A DNA stretch of 64,000 bases from Lycorma delicatula (lineage: Eukaryota; Arthropoda; Insecta; Hemiptera; Fulgoridae), in NCBI RefSeq assembly GCF_047948215.1, contig NC_134456.1, forward strand, positions 78,172,515-78,236,514, given 5' to 3'. Under the pieces are notes generated by a model. It saw only the letters and a program-made list of their open reading frames with translations, was not told the DNA's origin and did no database searches. Below, piece by piece: positions 1 to 12,483 of the stretch (its first letter is position 1; each line of letters starts with the position of its first letter). A program made the translations under genes and the position numbers.

Positions 1-54
1 ACAAAATCTAGAAGCAAAAGCGTTTTTCAGTATTAAAGTGTTTAAAATAAAATT

Positions 55-640
55 TTATTTTCCCGTTTAGCGCTAAAGCTTTAGAAGGGAAAGTATTGTA
101 ATCGCTCCAATTTAGACATAGGCGGTTTTCACCGGATCCTGACGTTTTGACACCTAAGGAACCCAAAAACGGAAAAAACCGGATGGAATATTTTCTGGAT
201 GTTCATATATACGTGTGTGTACGTGTTCGATGTTACACTCCATATATATTCACAACTACGGGACCGATTTTGACCAAACTTTGTTATATTACTTCTATAT
301 ATAGGGCATTGATGCCATTCAATTTTCAACTTAAAAGATCGAGCGAGTGAAGCTGTAGAGCAAGGTCACCCTCAGTATCTAGAAATTTTGCCTAATTAAG
401 GTCCTGTTTTTCTTATGCACATTTGTTAACAAATAAAAAATAGTAATATTTAAAAAAAAAATTTACAAAATCGGAACCTCACCTCAAAAAATGTTATAAA
501 TAAACTAGTGGCTAAGTGGGTATACTGCGTCAATACTACCCCCTCTCTCCACAAGGAGCGCTAGAGTAGCACTAATGTACGTCTATTTGTAGTCGTCTGC
601 TATGTTGTGGTATTAAGGTGATCGATAGAATTAAATAAAT
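55..640 (+). repeat. Interspersed repeat A, copy 1 (modular)
   Basis: A moderately diverged copy of this segment lies in reverse complement at 33000-33530. Shared landmarks, in order, are a start with 'tttcccg' and 'gcgcta', the block 'gcggttttcaccggatc', 'gaccgattttgaccaaac', an 'aaggtca' block, 'gcctaattaaggtc', 'tactgcgtcaat', and 'ctgctatgttgtg' near the end. There is no open frame of note. It looks like a dispersed non-coding element; whether it is a SINE-like or DNA element is unknown. The similarity to copy 2 stops near 'agaattaaataaatta', after which this copy continues into the 3' part of repeat B. Confidence 0.75.
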
Positions 641-940
641 TATAGGCACATCGGTTCGAATCGGACTTCTCCTCCTTTTTTTAACCTTTTTTTAAAAAGT
701 TAAATATATTGATTTATTAATAATTATTAGTCTCTGATTGTAAAGAAACGGTTACCATTATTAATAATTCAATAAAAATAAAATAAATTTAAAAAAAATT
801 GATACAGTATTTTCACAATTTTTTAATGAAATATTATTTTATGTACTTTTCATTTTAAGAAAATGTGTATGTGTAATTTAATAGGCGTACAAGGTAGTTA
901 TGTGATGTCCACATCAGATTTTTTTTTTTATTCTAACTAC
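641..940 (+). repeat. 3' module of repeat B attached to repeat A
   Basis: From 'acatcggttcgaatcggac' onward this segment matches the last 300 bases of repeat B at 44895-45172 (+) and 13022-13250 (-). The match includes 'atattgatttattaat', 'tttatgtacttttcatt', 'aataggcg.acaagg.ag' and the end 'gtccacatcagattttt'. It therefore shares an end with B while its upstream part is of type A, so the copy is either a recombinant or a subfamily with an exchanged body. Confidence 0.75.
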
Positions 941-2478
941 TACGTTAATTTATGTATTTGAACTTAAAACAATATTTTGCTTTTTTTCCAACTTTTATTG
1001 ATTGATTAAATAACTATTTACTAGAATAAATTTCGTAATGTAGAATTTTTCGATTACAACCAATAATATGAAAATGTTATGCAAAATACTAATGTGGTAA
1101 TTCTTGTCGTAAAGAAGGCTTTTGTATTAAATTTATGCTATTATTATTATTATTATCATCGTCGATATTGATAACGAGAATGAGATTTCTGAAGAACTAA
1201 TATTATTAAAATAACAGTATAAACCTTGTTTTCGTTTTAATTAAAAATATGTGTTAAAATTTATAAACCTGTAACATTCCTTCTGTTGTACACTTAGCCA
1301 ACGATTTGTACTATTTTTTTTTTCCGTTTGTAACTACAGAGATTTTTCTTGGATTTAACTCTGCTGTTCAAGAAATTCTACGTGAAAAAAATGTATATCG
1401 TTAAAAGAAATAGAAAGCCGAAGCATGACAGAGACGTTTGAAAATTATTTTAAATATACAAATGTATTTCTTCGAATGCTTTTACCTACGGATTGCACAT
1501 GGTTGTAGAACCATAGCGTACATAAACCGCAAGTATACGTGCGAGTGTGCACAAATGCGTGTGAAAAAAACTTTATCTCCACAACTTTAAAAAGCACAAG
1601 CTTTAGCTTTTATTCCAGTAAACTTCTCCGTTAATGTTATATTTAAGCTTTTTGGAAGTTCCAATGATATCTATCTACCCTGTGCTTTATTTTTCAACCT
1701 TTTCTACAAATAAAAGTATTGAGTAAACCAAAAATAGTTTGTTTAGAGAGTTACTTGTTCCAGATACCATGAAAGTTAGTATTTATTTACCGATTATCAC
1801 AAAGTTTAAGTGGATTATAGATAGTATAGTAAAAAAAAATTATCAGTAAAACATTATTTTTGCTTTATGTTTATTTGGATAGAATATTAAAAATTTATAT
1901 TTTCCAATACAATTAATATTACAACGTAATTTAGGAAGAGAAAAGTTTAATAATAAACACTCAACTTATTCTTCAACAAATTAATTGATGTAAAGCAAAC
2001 AGTAAAGCTTAATAACAATCAGAAACGTAACAGTTGACAGTGAATTATTTATTTATTTTTTTGTTTCACTGTAAAATCCCTCGGGTTCCAAAACATGCAT
2101 TACAAAAAATAATGTGAACTATTCATACTTTAATATTCATAAAAAAGGAAGTATTCCAATTATGTTAAATTTTTTAAATGTATCATCTTTTTTTTACATA
2201 TAAAATTATTTTTTGTGTTTTACTTTTCATATAAACCCAACTCAATTTAATTAGTGTAAATCAACTAGTATTCATGATTGATCATTAAAAATAAAAATCA
2301 TGAGTTATATTATTCAAAAAATATTGTTTGTCATATGTAAGCAATATTTTTTAATCCTTAAAAAAAGTTTGGTTTGTAAAGTAGACGTTATAATTATATT
2401 AAAAATCGTAGTTCATAAATATTTTAAAGTATTTATATTTTACACATAACTATTTTATTTACAAAGTAAATCGTATAA
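941..2478. other. AT-rich stretch without recognisable gene
   Basis: I see no conserved reading frame. The stretch holds homopolymer A/T runs and a short TTA microsatellite at 1139-1158. No repeat copy was recognised elsewhere in the window. Confidence 0.6.
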
Positions 2479-2479
2479 T

Positions 2480-2725
2480 AATAATAATAATATTAATAAT
2501 ATACAAGTACCTGGAAACCAACAAAGTCCTCCATTTGGAGCAGAAGGGATGTACAAAAGCCGTGAGCGGGAGCCAAGAACAAATAATCATAGATACGGTA
2601 ACCACGCAACAAGCCCGACACATTAAAAGAAAATCTGTGGATGGCCTCATTACCTTGTTTTGGAAACATTGTAAGACGTCGAAATTACTTTTACTTGTTC
2701 CCCGTAACTCCACAAAGTAATTACA
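2480..2725 (+). pseudogene. LINE reverse-transcriptase fragment
   Basis: In the frame beginning at 2535 there are about 60 open codons that read EQKGC, then S-x-EQIIID, then QAR, spaced as in the reverse-transcriptase finger region of arthropod LINEs. In those proteins the typical pattern is EQKGCRRG..G..EQL..D.V...QA followed by the YxDYxKAFDSVPH block. The expected catalytic-core block is not preserved here: the frame runs into unrelated residues and a stop at 2718. It is a short dead scrap on the plus strand, with a small AAT microsatellite just upstream (2477-2500). Assignment to a clade is not possible from this length. Confidence 0.6.
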
Positions 2726-3565
2726 GATTGACCGTATACTCACTTTTGTGTATCATATATTATTGTATAGACAATCTGAGGTGTGAATTTTCCTCAGTAA
2801 GAAATGTAGTTCCTTATATTTCATGTTGAGTTTTTTTTTCACCTTTACGTGATATATCCAGGTGCAATCTAGGTGCAATCCAAGATACCATACACGCTCT
2901 GGTTGTGGGATCAAAATATCGTTCAGGTTCACAATGGGACAGACTCATAGTGAATGTGACAGTTTCTTCTCATAGTGAATGTGATGTTTTTCGATTTATT
3001 GTGATTAACTTTTATCCTTCATTTCTTTAGCCATGAATTGATAAGGTATAATGCCGATTTCAGTTAAAAAGTATTCATTTGAATTAATTTAAAATTGTGA
3101 TAAAATGAAGTATTGAAAATTACAGAATTAATTTATTTCGGAAAGTTTCTACTTCTTTAGAAATAATCTACTTTATCTAACTGTAATATGTATCTAATTC
3201 TAATTGTAATTTAAATTTAACTTTTTGTTAAGAGACATTCTTTCAAAATCTGGTCAATGACGAATGACCAGTAATGAAATAGATTGAATTTACAGTAATA
3301 AAAACCCTCTTGATAAGTATACACGTTTTACATTAAATATACTCCTATAAAAGTTAATTTAAAATTAAACTATTGATGTTGCATTTTTACACGACCGCCC
3401 AAAAAGGAATGTATAGTATTTAGTGTATGTATATTTGTTTGATTCTACCGTAGCAGCTCATTGAAAGAACCGATTTAGATTTATGACCCAGCGTTGGAAT
3501 CCTTAGGTTACCAAGAGTATCATAGGCTATATAATATATATATATTGTTACCACATATATGCCTA
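2726..3565. other. Unassigned AT-rich stretch
   Basis: No gene is visible. Two small direct repeats occur: an 11-bp tandem (aggtgcaatct/c) at 2860-2882, and a 16-bp motif ctcatagtgaatgtga present at about 2945 and again at 2970. Confidence 0.5.
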
Positions 3566-3740
3566 ATTTAATATCGGCGGCCGAACACTGTATAGAAACT
3601 CAGATGCGAACTGGCGCACAGTATACGGACGCGCTGATACAAGTATCACTACCGTCGCTATGGTGGCCCTTTTCAGGGCCACCATAAGGTTGGCTCACCG
3701 CCGTCGAAGGTTATGCCGTTGAGGCCATTAAACAATATAT
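3566..3740. other. GC-rich island with perfect hairpin
   Basis: A local GC- and CpG-rich block sits in AT-rich sequence. At 3658-3685 an 11-bp perfect stem (tatggtggccc / gggccaccata) flanks the 6-nt loop ttttca. No open frame or repeat partner was found, except a looser resemblance in composition to 37075-37330. It may be a fragment of a structured SINE or of a 5' UTR. Confidence 0.5.
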
Positions 3741-4428
3741 ATGGTTAAAGAAAATTAAAAAAACTTGAAAAAATATTCTATATACAAATACTTAATAAAT
3801 ACTAAAAAATTATCACCCACACGCTCTTTAATTATCCTGTGTTTAAAAAAACAATTTTTGTTACTCGCACGCCTAACGCACTTAGAATGCGTTAATTTTA
3901 AAATCAGGCGCGAATTTCAAAAACCTTGCCAAAAAGTTTCTGATTTCGACCGTTCGGAGGGGAATTCATATTCATTAGTATTTTTTTGGACAGTCATATA
4001 TTTTTAAATTTTTAACCTTGTTTATAGTTTTAAAAATTAACGATAATTTGTAAAATTAATGTAGAAAACATCCTTCTCAATTTCGCAAAATCTCTTAAAA
4101 ATTGAGCTTCGTGTAGTCTCTACAATTAATCTACAGTGACGTTTATTTATTCATTTTTGCATCACAATGTGCAATAATTCCTTACGAGAATTATTACATA
4201 TTGTATTTAATGAATAAATTATAAAAATATAATTAGTGAATTAAAAAATGTATGTATGTATTGATATTTTTTCTAATCACACTTAATATTTATGTAATCA
4301 TAAATCAAATCAGAGATATTTTTAATTTAATTACAACGTTGAAATATTTAGACTTGCACTCAAGCATAGTTTCGTCGGTTGGTTGAAAGAAAAATCAACA
4401 TATGCTTATTGAAGAAATTTAATAGAAA
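3741..4428. other. AT-rich stretch, one weak frame only
   Basis: An 80-codon open frame at 3765-4007 has no recognisable motif and lies in AT-rich DNA. I treat it as chance. Nothing else was recognised. Confidence 0.5.
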
Positions 4429-4429
4429 G

Positions 4430-4444
4430 CAAATAAATAAATAA

Positions 4445-4502
<58 letters not shown>

Positions 4503-4520
4503 TTATTTATTTATTTATAA
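4430..4520. repeat. Palindromic (aaat)n-(at)n-(attt)n microsatellite
   Basis: Tandem aaat units lead into about 24 AT dinucleotides and then into attt units. The whole ~90-bp tract is therefore self-complementary and could extrude a cruciform. It is a simple-sequence repeat with no coding content. Confidence 0.9.
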
Positions 4521-4522
4521 GT

Positions 4523-5187
4523 CATACTTACTGATGTGATGTTTTAATAAAAAGAACATTAATTATCTGAATAAATGAAAATGTAGATGACTGTAAAGCA
4601 TATGGCTTTTAAGTCATTAGTAATATGAATCTACACACCCACACGCACGCACGTGCATGCGCACGAGCGGAGAGAGAAACACTGAGAGAGTGAGCGGGGC
4701 AGAGAAAAAGACAAAGCAGAGACGGGCGAGCGTGAGCACGTACACACCCCAAAAAGCACATTCACAGATAGTAAATATATTTAAACAAAATTTAAAACTT
4801 AAAAACTAACTATACAAATTTCATTGCAAGAGATTTAAATGGCCTTAATGAAGTTCAGGACAATAATAAAGTAATGAAATACCGCACTTAACTACATTAC
4901 GCATTTTATGCCTGTTCTGACAGCAGACATATTAAACTAAATTACAAACCTAACCTAACTCATACATTATAGTCACAAATTGCTGTAGCTGAAATAAATC
5001 TACGCTTTATATGTGACATTATAAACTAATTTAAAATGCTCTCACATGTGAAAAATTTTAAACAAATATTGACGTCAGTATGTATGACCGACGTCAAAAT
5101 AACCTTCTTAAGATCACATTGTAATTTATTTCATCGCACTTAGATTTTTAGATATCTTGGTATTTATTCAATTGAGTCTGAGTTATA
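4523..5187. other. Spacer with CA-rich then purine-rich simple sequence
   Basis: Positions 4633-4750 are alternating purine-pyrimidine (cacacgcacgcacgtgcatg type) followed by a GA-rich run; the rest is plain AT-rich sequence. A short inverted pair ttgacgtc/gacgtcaa lies at 5069-5097. No gene is visible. Confidence 0.5.
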
Positions 5188-6069
5188 CGATAGGTGATTC
5201 AAAAAGGACATCACAAATTTTTATAAACATTCAAACATTTATTGAAATAACTTACAGATTTGGTTGAGGTCTCATTTCATAGAAAAACACATCAAATTTG
5301 TTATTCAAGGTTCAATTTGGTTCGACATTACTTCCACTTGTAATGTGAAATACGCTTATTCGATTTTATTCCAGACTGTAGCCAGCAAGTCGGGCATTAC
5401 CTCTGAAGCTGCGGCGTTAATTCGATGACTTGGCTCAGCAAGATCACCAGACAAAGTTGGTACATAAACTCGATCTATAATGAAACCCCAGAAGAAAAAA
5501 TCTAGCGTGATCAAATCTGGAGAACGAGATGGCCATAAAATTGGACTTTCACGACCAATCCACCAACCTGGGAATCGAGTATCAAGAAATCTCGGACTTT
5601 TAGGCGGTGTGAGGTGGTTTCCCATCATACCGATAGTAATGGCGTCGATCTTGGTCATCATCTAACTGAGGAATTAGAAAATTTTGAAATATGTCCAGAT
5701 AGATAAACGATATCATTTGCCGTTGCTTCCTGGAAGAAGAACAAATTGTATCAACAAAGGTTTGGTGTCAAGAATAAATTGTATGCCTGTTAGACGGCAT
5801 CCTACCGTACTCTCTACGAAAATTACGTTGAACTGGAGTTGTTGACTGCAAATCGTTGAACCAAAATACACAACGACCACGTTATACACCAATAAACGCA
5901 TCCATTCTTAACAACGCTGGTGGCCGAATTCGGTAAGAATGAATTCGTGAATCAAAACTTGAAACTTGATGTGTTTTGTTATGATATGAGACCTCAATCG
6001 AATCTGTAAATTATCTCAATAAATTTTTGTATACTTTTAAAGTTGTGAAGTCCTTTTTGAACCACCCGA
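5188..6069 (-). mobile_element. Decayed Tc1/mariner element with ~90-bp TIRs
   Basis: The left end (from 'ggtgattcaaaaaggac') and the right end are inverted copies over about 90 bp, reaching the 'gaggtctcat' blocks, and TA dinucleotides flank both. Reading the minus strand, the frame at 5356-5661 gives FPGWWIGR, then WPSRSPDL, then LDFFFWGF and RVY, which is the C-terminal catalytic block of the DD41D-like transposases common in arthropods. Upstream, towards higher coordinates, other minus-strand pieces run in other frames. At ~880 bp it is shorter than the ~1.3 kb full relatives in this window, so the N-terminal half has probably been lost by internal deletion. It is not functional. A further TIR remnant of the family lies at 41445-41600. 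Confidence 0.85.
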
Positions 6070-7190
6070 TAGATAAACTGGCATGTTTATATTAATTAAT
6101 TTGGAAGCGGCCGTTGGATCTTGCAAATTTTCTATTATGTGTTTTTTAAAACTCAACTCCACCTTTGGAATGTACAAAACAGGTAGTTTGTTTAATAAAT
6201 TAAATACATCTTCTTTTAATAAATACATAAACATTATTGGTCTCTTACGAAAACGTATTTTTAATTAAGTTCAACTATAATGTTTGTTTCACAAAGCCCA
6301 GTTTCTATTGAGAAGTTTCCAATCTCTCTACTAAATTTTTAATTTCACCTCCTTCAAGGATACTTAAGGAACATACTGTCGGAATATAACGTCGTTAACA
6401 TGGTTCATTTCCAACATGCATCATTTCCAACACGATAAGTATGTTTATATGTTATCCGATAACAATTCATAAAATATATCAATATTTAAGTATTTAGTAG
6501 AATGTTTTAGTAATATACATTAAAATTAAAAGGTTATGGGTAAAATGAATTTAAACTTAAAATTAATTACTAATTAATAATGTTGTAAAGTAGCATTCAG
6601 TAACAGTCAGTTTTCAAGAGCTTTTATTTATTATTTAAGATATTAAATAATTTATTAATCAACAGAACACAAAATGTACTGTAAGCTCTAAATAAGCTTA
6701 CACAAGATGTATCAGGAAGTAAAGGAAATACTGTATTTTCTCGAATGTAGGTCGACTCTCCCTTTCATTTTATCAGAGCAAATGTAGGGAAGAACTTTGA
6801 CCTATATTCGGGAAAATAGAATGCCTCAAAACGTATTTGATAACAAGTAAAGTTAACGACATATATAAATATTCAGAAAAATTACTGTTTTCCAGTTACT
6901 AGTAAACTAATTTTAAAAAGGTTTTTTCTCAGTAACAAATTTATATATCTTCAATCGTAGTATAATAATTAGTTGTTTTGAATGTTTTGTTTTGTCTAAA
7001 AACGTATATATTGTATCCCTGTAATTTTATGTATCAGCAAACGAATTTAGTTTTTGTAGCTTTTGTATTTCTCTCTTCTTGGTGAATTTTGTAAAGAGTT
7101 TAAAACCTCTTGATTTTGTGGATTTCTATCTTTCTTTTTTCATGTCGAAGTGAATTATTGAGAATTTTGTATATGATGCGAGTATATATA
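6070..7190. other. AT-rich stretch without recognisable feature
   Basis: I see no gene and no repeat partner. The two overlapping 60-odd-codon frames at 6037-6268 are on opposite strands, with no motif in either. Confidence 0.5.
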
Positions 7191-7194
7191 TTTT

Positions 7195-9770
7195 TATGTT
7201 ATATTACTGAGTATTACTGAGTTTTGACAGCTCTGTCTCTTGTTGAATTGTAGTATTTTGGTTTGTTATTTTTAGGTTTTCAGTTTTTCTGGGAGTGTTT
7301 TTAGAAGTTTCGTTTTTGGTTTTAGTGTTTGTTTTTGTAGGTATAAGGTGTTAATTAGGATTGTTATTTTTGTTTTTTTTTCTCAGGTAGTTTTAGGTTA
7401 CTTGGGCTGTTCGCCGGAGTGATTTATGTGTTTAGGTCTTCCGCCGGGAAGTATTCTTTTAGATTTTTCTTAGTTGTTTTTTGTTTTGTGTTAAATACTA
7501 TATATTAGTATTGTTGTAGTTGTAGGATTTTTGTTATTCGGCTTAGGATTTTTTGTTTTTCGGCTTTTGGATACGGTTATTTACGTTAGCAACGGCTGCC
7601 ATAATTGCTATTTTCTGATTGGCTATTGGTTGTTTGTTATATTACTTGTTTGTTCTATTGGCTGTTACGTTTTGTTAAGTTTGGTCTTAATTGAGTGCTG
7701 TAACTTAAGGCGAACCGTATAGTTTCAAAAGAGGTGCGATTGAGAAAGGCTGTTGAGGGTAATGAGGAGGAAAGCGATTTCGTTAGTGCTGTTAGAGTTG
7801 AGAGAAGTGTGTGCAGTCGGACAGTGAAGCAATCCAAATCAATGCGGCAGCGGTTAAAAAGGAGAAAGGGAGTAGATCGAAAGTGGAGATCATGAGACTT
7901 TTGTGGGGGTGGCCAGTGCGGCATTGAAGAAAGGGCATGATGACTCTGGCTCTGACACGAGGGTTGTGGAAGAGTTATTTGGTCCTGCCGTTAGTCGTGA
8001 GAAGTCAGATTTGCTGCCCCTGAAGGACGAGAAGGCTGAAGCTGTTGTTTTCCGAGAACTGGTGACGCGGTTGGCATTAACAGACTTAGTTTCACATGAG
8101 GTTGTCACTGAGTTGATTGTTATATTTAACGGATATGTGGCGAAGTTGAAGAAATCTTTGGAGACTCAAAGAACGTGAGAGAATAGTGCCACCGACATCC
8201 GATCTCGGCTTTGTTAGTTAAGCTTTCTACACTTTTTAACCGTGAAAAGAAATGATAGACCTTCTATATAATCCTGTAGGGTTACATAGAAGGCTTTAAC
8301 GCCGGGATGGGTGAGCGGGTGAATTCTGTTTCGACACCACCAATTAAAAAATCATTCTCTGATGATGTTCAATCGCAGCCACGGGTATGTAAGCCTTCAG
8401 GGGTTACCTCAGCGGCTTTTAAAGGCGAAGTCATTAAACAGTTAGAAGCTAGGAAGGATGGTATGCAAATTGTGAGCATAAAGGACAATCCCAAGGGCCT
8501 TAGGATTATTGATAATGACAGTTATAATGAAGACCAAATCAAGCGCAACGATAGGATCAAACAGTATCCGATAAAGACTGTGACTTCAAAGCCTCTCAGG
8601 CTTGTTCTTATACGATGTCCTTCGAAGTATAGAGAAAAAGGATTTTTTTAGAAGCGGTTCGGTCACATAACACTACTTGTGACACCTCTAAAGAGTTTGC
8701 TGGCCCGTTCAAGATTGTATTTCGTGCAGGAAACACGGGTAGTAGTACTGTGCATTATGTTGATAACGGGTTTTGTCAAGTTTTTCTTGATTATGGTGGT
8801 CGGTTGCTTATAGATATTCATTCTTTTTAAAGTTAAATATTATTTGAGAGAGAGAGTAAGTACTTCCGGTGTAATGGTTTAGGACATGTGTCTAATGTAT
8901 GTAAGGGAAAGGAACTTTGGTCTTAATGTGGTGGTGAGGGTCATCAAGTGAAGGATTGCCCGACCAAGCAGAAAGGGGGGTCTCCGGTCTGTGTTAACTG
9001 TTCTTGAGTTGTTGGGAAGTCAGCGTTACACATTGTTGATCGGTTGAATGTGGCGCGGACGTACGTGTGCGGGATATATTGCGTAGCAAAATTGATTTTT
9101 AGATTTTCAGCTACGTGGTGACTGGCTGGTGGGGGCCTCTGGAATTGTTTTCTTGTTTGAGTTGATCAGTTGTTTTATGATTGCTTAGATTTCAATTTAT
9201 TATTGTTTAGGTTTCAATCGGTTTCTTTTCTGCTTTGTTTTTGATGTCGATTACAGTAGTTTTTGGTTTGTTAGTGTATAGTTAGTTCTTTAATTGTTGT
9301 TTTGTGTTTGTTTGGGCTTATGCTTAATTGTTTGTTTTTGTTAATGTGTGGTGTTTTTAAGTTATTGCTTTACTAGGATTATGTTTTATTGGTGTAATTA
9401 GTGTTTGCGTTGTTTAGTTGTTGCACGCTCGTTGGCATTACGTGTTGGGCTCGCTCTACCTGTGGATGGGTCTCGCGGATCAGTTCAATCGGTACGGTCT
9501 TGCTTAAGACTTGTGTTAACAGTAGGATCTGTATAGGCGTCTTACACCGATCGGATTGTTGCGTGTGGCATTCGCATTGTAGCATCCTGACTGAGATAAG
9601 CTGGAATATATCCTGAGGCTTCTGAAGATGACCTCCGTTAAAGCCCCTCAGGAGTAAGTACGGAGGGGGTGGTGTGGTGCTTAGATCCATCAAATGGCGG
9701 GTGTCTTCCCCTTTGGGGGTCAGGATATTCTCCAAAGTTATACGTCACCATATATATGACGTATAACTTG
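7195..9770 (+). mobile_element. Jockey-like LINE block, ORF1 only (no ORF2)
   Basis: The block starts with about 500 bases of strongly T/G-biased sequence resembling a LINE 5' UTR, then holds a broken ORF1 (7903-9010). About 750 bases of T/G-rich sequence follow, with a GC-richer end at 9400-9740. No reverse-transcriptase or endonuclease motif is visible anywhere inside. It ends close to a hairpin at 9735-9767 (gttatacgtca / tgacgtataac). Boundaries are approximate and no target-site duplication was established. It may be an internally deleted LINE sharing its 3' half with the fragment at 10.4 kb, or a separate non-autonomous ORF1 element. Confidence 0.6.
7903..9010 (+). pseudogene. LINE ORF1 (Gag-like) relic, PRE_C2HC and zinc knuckles
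   Basis: LINE ORF1 proteins bind element RNA. Three pieces in different frames are collinear. The first is an open frame at 7903-8178, acidic and lysine-rich, with no domain I can name. The second, at 8307-8651, carries EVIKQLEARKDG, then SIKDNPKGLRI, then KPLRLVL, a pattern typical of the region before the CCHC knuckles (PRE_C2HC) in Jockey-type ORF1. The third (8845-9010) holds knuckles: FRCNGLGHVSNVC has its first Cys replaced by Tyr, CGGEGHQVKDC follows a stop where its leading Cys should be, and VCVNCS begins a third. Stops at 8649 and about 8923, plus frame changes, show that it is dead. Confidence 0.75.
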
Positions 9771-10398
9771 AACTGACATATATATGTGTAGTATTGCTTT
9801 GTTTAGTGGTAATTTATTACTGTTAAATATCCGATTGAGGTTTTTGTAGTTATTTAATTGCATTCGTTCTTTGCCGTGATGCTCTCTCGAAGTAAGCCCT
9901 TAGTCTAATTGTAAGCCAAAATATTTTGACGAGCCAGATTGTACAATAAATAAGTCTTTATAAAATTATTTCAGAGCACAATCTGTCTTTTAAAAGATAT
10001 AATTAAGATGCAGAATTGTTTCTTCAGTTGACGTCATTACCCGGTTTTCCTATTTTCCTATACGTACGATATGTAAATTTTATAGCTGTTTTAATGCGAT
10101 GGGAAATCTATTTATAATGCTATAGTTGTGTTAATTGCTGTTGGGAAAGTCAAATGGGTATACAAAAAATTTATGGTTAAAGTTGCGTTTAATTTAAAAA
10201 AGGGGAACCTTGTACCAAATTTATGAAACAACTTGAAAAAATCACGAAAGTTTGCCGTACAAAATTTGTTTTCCTCGATTGCTTTATAAATTTTAATGCA
10301 GTTAAATGAATTTTTTTTTGTACTACTTATTAGTATGAATTCAAAATGGTAGCCTAAATTTCAGCATTAGAATTTAATTATTGATTCAATTTCTATAG
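9771..10398. other. Spacer between two LINE blocks
   Basis: No coding motif was recognised. The sequence 'gctatagttg...gggaaagtc' near 10120-10155 faintly resembles the end of repeat A, but not strongly enough to call. Confidence 0.4.
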
Positions 10399-10399
10399 T

Positions 10400-11249
10400 T
10401 TCTGTCGAACAAGGTCCTTCTACATAAGACCTTCATGAAACGTTGATATCGACGTATGGGATTCATCTCTGGGGGACGACTAGTGATAGCAATATCAAAG
10501 TGAACCAAAGGTCACAGAACATTATATGAAGAAAGTGATCTAACCACCTTGGTTTGTCAGGAATTCTGAAATTCATGAATACCTGGGGATTCCGTATGTT
10601 CGGGATAAGATTGACCGTATCAGTTATAAATACACGGTTAGGCTAAATAGGTACGTAAATCCCCTTGCTTTGAACCTGCTACAAAACGGTTATGGTATTA
10701 GACAGCTGAAAAGGGTTCATGTAGTTGACTTTATTGGTGGTCGTTGAAAATACTCTATTTTCATGTTTTTTTTTTTGTATTTTTGTAACTTGTACATATC
10801 CCTGTTTCTGTTACCTTTTTTGTTTCCGTTGTTCCTACCTATTTATTTTTGTTATTTTAATGTTTTTACTCTTTGTCGTATTCTTGCTTTGCATTTACCT
10901 CTATTCACTTACTTTGTCAGACTTTTATTTATGTTTGTACGTAATTTTTCATTCGTTTGTTTATTTTACATATGTTCGCACGAGGATTTTCTTTTGATAA
11001 AAAAAACATCGCGTCCAAACTGAATGTATATGACATAACAAACGTTTACTGGCTGTTAATTGAACAAATAAATATGTTTATTACCATGGACATATACTGT
11101 TATTGTAATCAATTACTGTTTTTTTTTTTCGAATTGGATCATCATAGGATGGCTGTCTCTCATGTGATATTTTAACATATTATTTACTTTGTTTCTTCAG
11201 GAGAAACTAACTGAAATGTTTGTTCTACATCAAAAAAAAAAAAAAAAAG
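10400..11249 (+). mobile_element. Jockey-type LINE, 5'-truncated 3' end with poly(A)
   Basis: The fragment consists of the last ~110 codons of ORF2, a ~480-bp T-rich 3' UTR and a terminal run of A at 11232-11248. The 3' UTR produces two long hydrophobic frames (10725-11023) that are only an effect of T-richness. A 5' truncation is the usual outcome of target-primed reverse transcription. The lead-in at 10400-10440 is uncertain, and no target-site duplication was confirmed. Confidence 0.75.
10440..10747 (+). pseudogene. Jockey LINE ORF2 C-terminal region
   Basis: One frame near 10470 reads WGTTSDSNIKV followed by RSQNII. A second frame from 10544 to the stop at 10745 reads PPWFVRN, then IHEYLGIPYVRDKI, then YTVRLNRYVNPLALNLL and RQLKRVHVVD. 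These are in the order of the C-terminal tail of Jockey-clade reverse transcriptases (LWG.AS.SNI..IQ..QNK.LR.I.NAPWYVRN...H.DL.IP.V...I......Y..RL..H.N.LA..L). A frameshift and a stop (10526) separate the two, so it is a relic. The catalytic YADD region is absent because of 5' truncation. Confidence 0.85.
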
Positions 11250-11975
11250 GTTATGGATGATTAATTAGGCATAAATACAATAGGAAATTCAGATAATATT
11301 TTATCAATAAAACGGCAATCTTTACAATGGTGTGTAAAAGATAACATTAAAAATTCTATTTTATTGTTCAACCTTGAATAGTTTTAAAATTTAATGAAAG
11401 AAAAATATCCATATTACTAAATAATGAAGAATTTGTTTTCCCAATGATATATTTAAATTAAGTAACCGAAAAAAGCGTTATACCGAAAAAAATGCAGTTT
11501 TGTTTGACTCAACAATGACAGTAAGTAAGGTGATAAATTATCAATATAACGAGACGTGGTTAAATTTTATTTATAAAAACGAGTCACCTTCTAAATGAAT
11601 GGAATTATGCTTCCAATAAATTTTTTTGCTGTTTATTTTTAACTGATGTAGAAGCTGCTGATAGTAGCTTTAGAAAGGTGCCCTGCATGTCCTGCATAGT
11701 GGTGATTCGTTTTGTTAAATTTGTTTGTAAAAAGAATATTTAATTTATATATTAATGATGTCATTTAAATTTCATATTCCTAAAATTGTAATTAAAATGA
11801 AAATTATAAATTTCATACAAAATAATTACAGTTATTGTTTGTTTAAACGTAATTTGTTTTTAATCAGTTACAATGTTTAAAATTTATATTTTAGTACATC
11901 TCATTTGAGTAATTGTTGAACTGTTTTACACTATACTCGTAATTATTTTTCTTTTTGAGGCGTAAACGTACGTAC

Positions 11976-11982
<7 letters not shown>
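11250..11982. other. AT-rich stretch without recognisable feature
   Basis: Nothing beyond AT-rich sequence and short homopolymers was recognised. Confidence 0.5.

Positions 11983-12032
<50 letters not shown>
11983..12032. repeat. (TA)n microsatellite
   Basis: About 25 uninterrupted TA units. This tract alone creates the poly-Ile/Tyr run in a minus-strand frame at 11891-12076, which I do not regard as a gene. Confidence 0.95.
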
Positions 12033-12035
<3 letters not shown>

Positions 12036-12044
12036 GGAGTGTCC

Positions 12045-12345
12045 CGGGAGAATTCTACTAAACGTTTCGTAGGCATTTTTCTCTTATTAAATAATGAAAA
12101 AATTTCATATAAAGGGGAGTTCGAAAACGCTTAGTTAGCGAGTTAGGTCTAGCGAAAGATTTCGATCCGATTTCTACTCCTCCGCAGAAATGAAGCCCTA
12201 CGGATATTCTGGGAAGGTAAATTAATTGGCCTATTTATTGGTTTTTTATGTTTTTTGACCTAAAAAGTTTTTAAAATGGGTACCAGAACTGTATCACCGT
12301 TATTTTCTACGAAATCGGGTGTAATAAACAAAAAAAGATTAGTTA
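12045..12345 (-). repeat. Interspersed repeat G, copy 1
   Basis: Its reverse complement matches 37850-38150. Shared features are 'aaccaat.tattgg', the block 'cggagtag.tgaaatc', 'cgaaatctttc.ct', 'aactcgc.aac.aag' and 'atgaaatttttccatta'. The end next to the TA tract reads 'gtgtcccgggag', a form often seen at DNA-transposon termini. No coding content is present. Confidence 0.55.
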
Positions 12346-12483
12346 AAAGCACAGTGTTTTAACTTTGGCATAAAATGACTGTTAAACCTTTCAGTACATA
12401 AATTGTTTTAATAAAAATTTTAATTAAAATGATAGAGAATTTAATTTAATTTCAATATTGAAGAGAAATGGATCTCTCTTGGA